From CAYLJO01 sp964383905 (lineage in GTDB: Bacteria > Acidobacteriota > Blastocatellia > Pyrinomonadales > Pyrinomonadaceae): 43,905 nucleotides of DNA. The stretch spans positions 1 through 43,905 of the forward strand of contig CAYLJO010000022.1 in assembly GCA_964383905.1 (NCBI GenBank). Direction: 5' to 3'. The position numbers and the translations under genes were made by a program. The notes beneath the pieces were generated by a model that saw only the letters and a program-made list of their open reading frames with translations, did no database searches and was not told the DNA's origin. Shown here piece after piece: positions 41,201-43,905 of the stretch; positions within the stretch are counted from its first letter, which is position 1; each line of letters opens with the position of its first letter.

Positions 41201-43905
41201 GGGCGCGTCCCCGTACATCGCCTACTGGCTCAGCCGTCACGTCACGCTTGGGCACACGTCGCCCGTCGCCAAAGATGAGCGCGCCATGGCGCGCCTGATC
41301 GCGCGGCGCACTTGGCGTTTCTTTGAAAGGTTCGTCGGTGCAGAGGATCATTGGCTCCCGCCCGACAACTATCAAGAAGACCCGCGCCCGGCTATTGCGC
41401 ACCGCACGTCGCCGACTAATATCGGGCTGCTTCTGCTATCGACCGCCGCGGCGCACGATTTCGGCTATGTTGGCTCGCTTGAACTGGTCGAGCGTCTCGA
41501 GCTTACTTTCGCGACGATGCAAAAGCTTGAACGCTTTCGCGGCCATTACCTCAACTGGTATGACACGCGCACGCTCTCGCCCCTCTGGCCGCACTACATT
41601 TCTACGGTCGACAGCGGTAACCTCGCCGGACACCTGCTGGCCCTTAAACAGGCCTGCGTGGAGATGCCCGATCGCGCGTTGTTCGACGCGAGAACCATCA
41701 CCGGCCTCCAGGATACGATTACGTTGATGCTTGAAGAATCGGCGCGGCTGGGCGCGGTCCGCCAACGCACGGAGGTCGTCACGATCAAACAACTGCGGGG
41801 GGAGATTGAAGCGTGCGCGACTCTGATCGCGGCAGGCACGCCTGAAACACTCGGCGCGTGGGCCACACTCTTCGAATCGCTCATGCGGCATGCCATCATC
41901 ATCGAAGACATCGTCAACGCGCTGTCACACGAGCATGGCGCTGAGAGTTACGGGGAGTTGCGCTTCTGGGTCGGCGCGTTGATGAGCCAGGCGCGCGCGG
42001 TCCGTCGCGACCTTGAGGTACTTGCGCCGTGGAGCGGCGCGCTTTCAAATTCAAAGAACCTTGCGCAGATCGTCAGTCAATCCTCGACCGAGGCCCTCGC
42101 CGGGTGGCAGGAGATCACAAACCTACTCGGCCGCGTCACGTCAATCCACGCCATCCCGGAAACGTGCGATGCCGCCCTCGTGCCCCTGGCCGCCCTGCGC
42201 GCCCAACTGGAACAGGGCTTGCCACCGCAGGGGTCTTCCAACCGCACCGCGGCGTTCAAGGAACTGGACTCGCTGACGAGAGCGATTGAAGAAGCGGCCA
42301 CGGCGGCAAAGCAGTTCCTGTCGCGCCTGAGCGATCTTGCGCGCCTGTGTGATCGTATCGCCGAGGAGATGGACTTCCGCTTTCTCTTCGACGAAGACCG
42401 GAAAGTATTTATCATCGGCCACAACGTTTCCGAGGGGCGGCGCGACAACTCTTTCTACGATCTGCTCGCGTCTGAGTCGCGCCTGGCCAGCTTTGTCGCC
42501 ATTGCGAAAGGGGACGTGCCGCAGGAGCACTGGTTCCGGCTGGGCCGTCAACTGACCACGGCCGACGGGAGCTACGCGCTCGTCTCCTGGACGGCAACGA
42601 TGTTCGAGTACCTGATGCCGCTCCTGGTCATGCGCCGCTACGACGAAACGCTGCTCGACCAGACCTGTCGCGCGGTGGTCGCGCGGCAAATCGAGTACGG
42701 GCGCGAGCACCATGTCCCGTGGGGCATCTCCGAATCGGCTTACAACGCCCGCGACCTGCAGCTTAACTACCAGTACGGGCCGTTCGGCGTTCCGGGGCTC
42801 GGCCTCAAGCGTGGGCTGAGCGAAGACCTCGTCGTCTCCCCCTACTCGACCGCGCTGGCAGCCCTCGTCAGGCCGCAGGCCGCGCTCGACAACTTCCGCC
42901 GGCTGGAGCGCGAGGGCGCGCTCGGCGGCTACGGTTTTTATGAAGCGATTGATTATACGGCGAGCCGCCTTCCGCAAAATCAGAAGCGAGCCATCATCCG
43001 CGCTTTCATGGCCCACCATCAGGGCATGAGCCTGATCGCGCTCGACAATCTTCTCCACGATCAAATCATGCAGCAGCGTTTCCATGCCGAGCCGCTCGTG
43101 CAGGCGACCGAACTACTGCTGCAGGAGCGCATCCCGCGTGGCGTCTCGGTAGTGAGCCCGAACACCGAGGAAGGCTTACCGGGCCGTATCGTGCGTTCCC
43201 TCGTCTCACCGGTCATGCGGCGCTATGGGGCGGCGGACCTTCTCCTCCCGACGCCGCGCACGCAACTGCTTTCCAACGGGACTTATTCGGTGATGGTGAC
43301 GACGGCCGGGGCCGGCTACTCCGCGTGCGGGGGGCTGGCCGTGACGCGATGGCGTGAAGACGTGACGCGTGACAACTGGGGCAGCTTCTGCTACGTGCGC
43401 GATGTGCGCAGCGGAGCCGTGTGGTCTATCGGCTACCAGCCGACGCTGCGCACGCCGCAAGATTACGAGGTCGCGTTCGCGGAAGATAAAGTCGAATTCA
43501 GGCGGCTCGACGCCGGCATTGTCACGCACACCGAGATCATTGTGTCACCGGAAGATAATGCCGAATTGCGCCGTCTCTCAGTGACGAATCATTCTGCGCG
43601 CGTGCGCGAGATCGAGCTGACGAGTTATGCGGAAGTTGTGCTTGCGACGGGGGCCGCCGATGCCGCCCACCCGGCCTTTAGTAACCTGTTCATCGAAACG
43701 GAGTTCACAGGGGCGACAAACGCGCTCCTCGCGCGTCGCCGCCAACGCTCGGCGAAGGACGAACCCGTTTGGGCCGTACACGTTGTGACGACGGAAGGCG
43801 AACAACTCGGGGCGGTGCAGTATGAGACGGACCGCGGGCGTTTTCTAGGTCGGGGTCACACGCCGGCCGCGCCCGTCGCCGTCATGGAAGATCGTCCGCT
43901 CTCGA
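38256..43905 (+). CDS. ndvB: Cyclic beta-1,2-glucan synthase, NdvB/ChvB type (3' end missing)
   Basis: The open frame runs 1883 codons without interruption to the window edge; complete homologs have about 2800 residues. After an N-terminal domain (1-410) and two membrane segments (about 414-465) comes the GT84 glucosyltransferase: TLDSDTQ with Asp632/Asp634, GTFTGKGLYDVDAFEAAL, HDLFEGLYAR and QHRW (778-781). Further hydrophobic stretches lie at about 826-865 and 946-985. Residues about 1365-1620 form the glycoamylase-like domain (SFYDLLASESRLASF, PWGISESAYNARD, FMAHHQGMSL). A GH94 phosphorylase-like region begins near 1640 and is cut. It uses UDP-glucose at the inner membrane. ATG 38256 has GAGAG upstream; ATG 38244 is also in frame. 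Confidence 0.93.
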   Translation, partial: MAELFVKSVGRLQRISVNGDEEPIRQELYSVERLEQYALTLAAEHKVSSQPRRGRRLLPRLEENRRLLVAAYRTLTDAVRKERTISPASEWLVDNFHIVEEQLREIREDLPASYYYELPKLQEGDLAGYPRIYAVALALIAHTDSRLDVETLRRFIRTYQQVTPLSIGELWAVAITLRLALVENLRRLAARMVAAREEREGADTLAEKMLEIAGRQQDGLIPLLTERFGKRERIGAAFVAQLSQRLRDQDPAVMPALDWLERRLARDGQTIEQVVHLEHQRQAAAQVTVGNIITSMRLLSTLDWKNFFESVSLVDPLLGEDPAGAYRQMDFATRDRYRHEIERIAKRTRAAELDVTRSAIRLAAQAKQDDPEDSARAHVGYYLIDEGLARLESDFAYHSPLGEGLRRAFQRHPTALYLGTLALLTTLILTSFASYAAHFGASPLMLAIVVLLTLVPASNMALSVLNWDITSLFKPRLLPKMEVTSGVPPEARTMVVVPTLLTSGETVRELLERIEVHYLANQDPHIYFALLGDYPDAPQEEMPGDEAVLEAAAGGIERLNERYGEGRENRFYLFHRRRQWNAGEGRWIGWERKRGKLHEFNRMLRGARDTSFIVATADAAFLSQIRYVITLDSDTQLPRDAARRLIGTALHPLSRPRLDPRVNRVTRGYGILQPRVSVTLESAARSKFARIFSGNTGIDPYTTAVSDVYQDLFGEGTFTGKGLYDVDAFEAALAGRVPEYHILSHDLFEGLYARAALVTDIELLDDYPAHYDTYAKRQHRWTRGDWQIARWLWRRVPDAQGKSVRNDLPLISRWKILDNLRRSLVAPTVLLWLIAAWAILPGAPALWTLFVVLTLGFPVYAHVTTSLLLHPRGIPWTSHFWSVWGDMRTNSAQVALTITFLPHQAYLMVDAITRVICRKFVSHKHLLEWVTAAQAERGNSHDRRTFLRFMSSAEVIAGAGAALVLAPRPSALPIAAPFLLAWGASPYIAYWLSRHVTLGHTSPVAKDERAMARLIARRTWRFFERFVGAEDHWLPPDNYQEDPRPAIAHRTSPTNIGLLLLSTAAAHDFGYVGSLELVERLELTFATMQKLERFRGHYLNWYDTRTLSPLWPHYISTVDSGNLAGHLLALKQACVEMPDRALFDARTITGLQDTITLMLEESARLGAVRQRTEVVTIKQLRGEIEACATLIAAGTPETLGAWATLFESLMRHAIIIEDIVNALSHEHGAESYGELRFWVGALMSQARAVRRDLEVLAPWSGALSNSKNLAQIVSQSSTEALAGWQEITNLLGRVTSIHAIPETCDAALVPLAALRAQLEQGLPPQGSSNRTAAFKELDSLTRAIEEAATAAKQFLSRLSDLARLCDRIAEEMDFRFLFDEDRKVFIIGHNVSEGRRDNSFYDLLASESRLASFVAIAKGDVPQEHWFRLGRQLTTADGSYALVSWTATMFEYLMPLLVMRRYDETLLDQTCRAVVARQIEYGREHHVPWGISESAYNARDLQLNYQYGPFGVPGLGLKRGLSEDLVVSPYSTALAALVRPQAALDNFRRLEREGALGGYGFYEAIDYTASRLPQNQKRAIIRAFMAHHQGMSLIALDNLLHDQIMQQRFHAEPLVQATELLLQERIPRGVSVVSPNTEEGLPGRIVRSLVSPVMRRYGAADLLLPTPRTQLLSNGTYSVMVTTAGAGYSACGGLAVTRWREDVTRDNWGSFCYVRDVRSGAVWSIGYQPTLRTPQDYEVAFAEDKVEFRRLDAGIVTHTEIIVSPEDNAELRRLSVTNHSARVREIELTSYAEVVLATGAADAAHPAFSNLFIETEFTGATNALLARRRQRSAKDEPVWAVHVVTTEGEQLGAVQYETDRGRFLGRGHTPAAPVAVMEDRPLS

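Noticed and set aside
38424..43085. Several minus-strand frames of 150-314 codons
   Set aside because: All are antisense to the continuous cyclic-glucan-synthase frame, which shows clear family motifs throughout.
1..43905. CRISPR arrays, tRNA/rRNA genes, prophage or toxin-antitoxin modules
   Set aside because: I looked for regularly spaced repeats, T-loop-like motifs in the gaps and phage or toxin motifs in the proteins, and found none.

Overview
The window looks like chromosome from a moderately GC-rich Gram-negative bacterium, most likely an acidobacterium (Blastocatellia-like). This is inferred from the gene repertoire: a very large Oar/CarboxypepD-type TonB-dependent receptor with no SusD partner, secreted TPR proteins, a lipoprotein sugar-binding protein, and secreted GH2/GH43/GH51 enzymes. 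No rRNA, tRNA or other taxonomic marker is visible.

Region 1 (about 1-28053) is transcribed entirely on the minus strand. In transcription order it holds an MFS exporter, a cytosolic GH2 enzyme, a secreted TPR protein, an IS66-family element (21507-23106; perfect 20-bp ends, 8-bp target duplication, transposase broken by two frameshifts), a TonB-dependent receptor with a clear promoter and LacI-type operator, a second secreted TPR protein, a secreted concanavalin-like protein, secreted GH2, secreted GH51 arabinofuranosidase, a 48-codon small ORF overlapping galT, galT, galK, a LacI-family regulator, secreted GH43, and a YtfQ-YtfR-YtfT-YjfF-type furanose ABC importer. Together these make sense as an arabinogalactan-type utilisation locus. 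The receptor moves glycan fragments across the outer membrane, GH43/GH51 remove arabinofuranose, GH2 releases galactose (or a related sugar), the ABC importer takes up monosaccharides (by homology, furanoses), and GalK/GalT feed galactose into the Leloir pathway. The LacI protein is the natural candidate repressor.

Region 2 (28506-35390, minus strand) is a compact five-gene surface-polysaccharide operon: glycosyltransferase, UDP-galactopyranose mutase (glf), amidohydrolase, GT4 glycosyltransferase, and a GH1/RmlD-like fusion protein. Glf implies that the cell makes galactofuranose.

Region 3 (35391-37293) is mostly non-coding. It contains a PAS protein strongly resembling photoactive yellow protein, a 62-residue CxxC/SHGxCxxC zinc-motif protein, and a perfect 34-bp palindrome. 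Region 4 (37294-43905) holds a Bax-inhibitor-1/YccA membrane protein (minus strand) with a strong terminator, and divergently a giant cyclic beta-1,2-glucan synthase (NdvB/ChvB type) that runs off the right edge.

The observations most worth following up are the PYP-like protein that keeps the chromophore cysteine but lacks the usual glutamate, the SusD-less receptor flanked by two secreted TPR paralogs, the promoter/operator/IS66 arrangement upstream of the receptor, and the galT-coupled small ORF. All calls are from reading the sequence and remembered family motifs; no searches were run.
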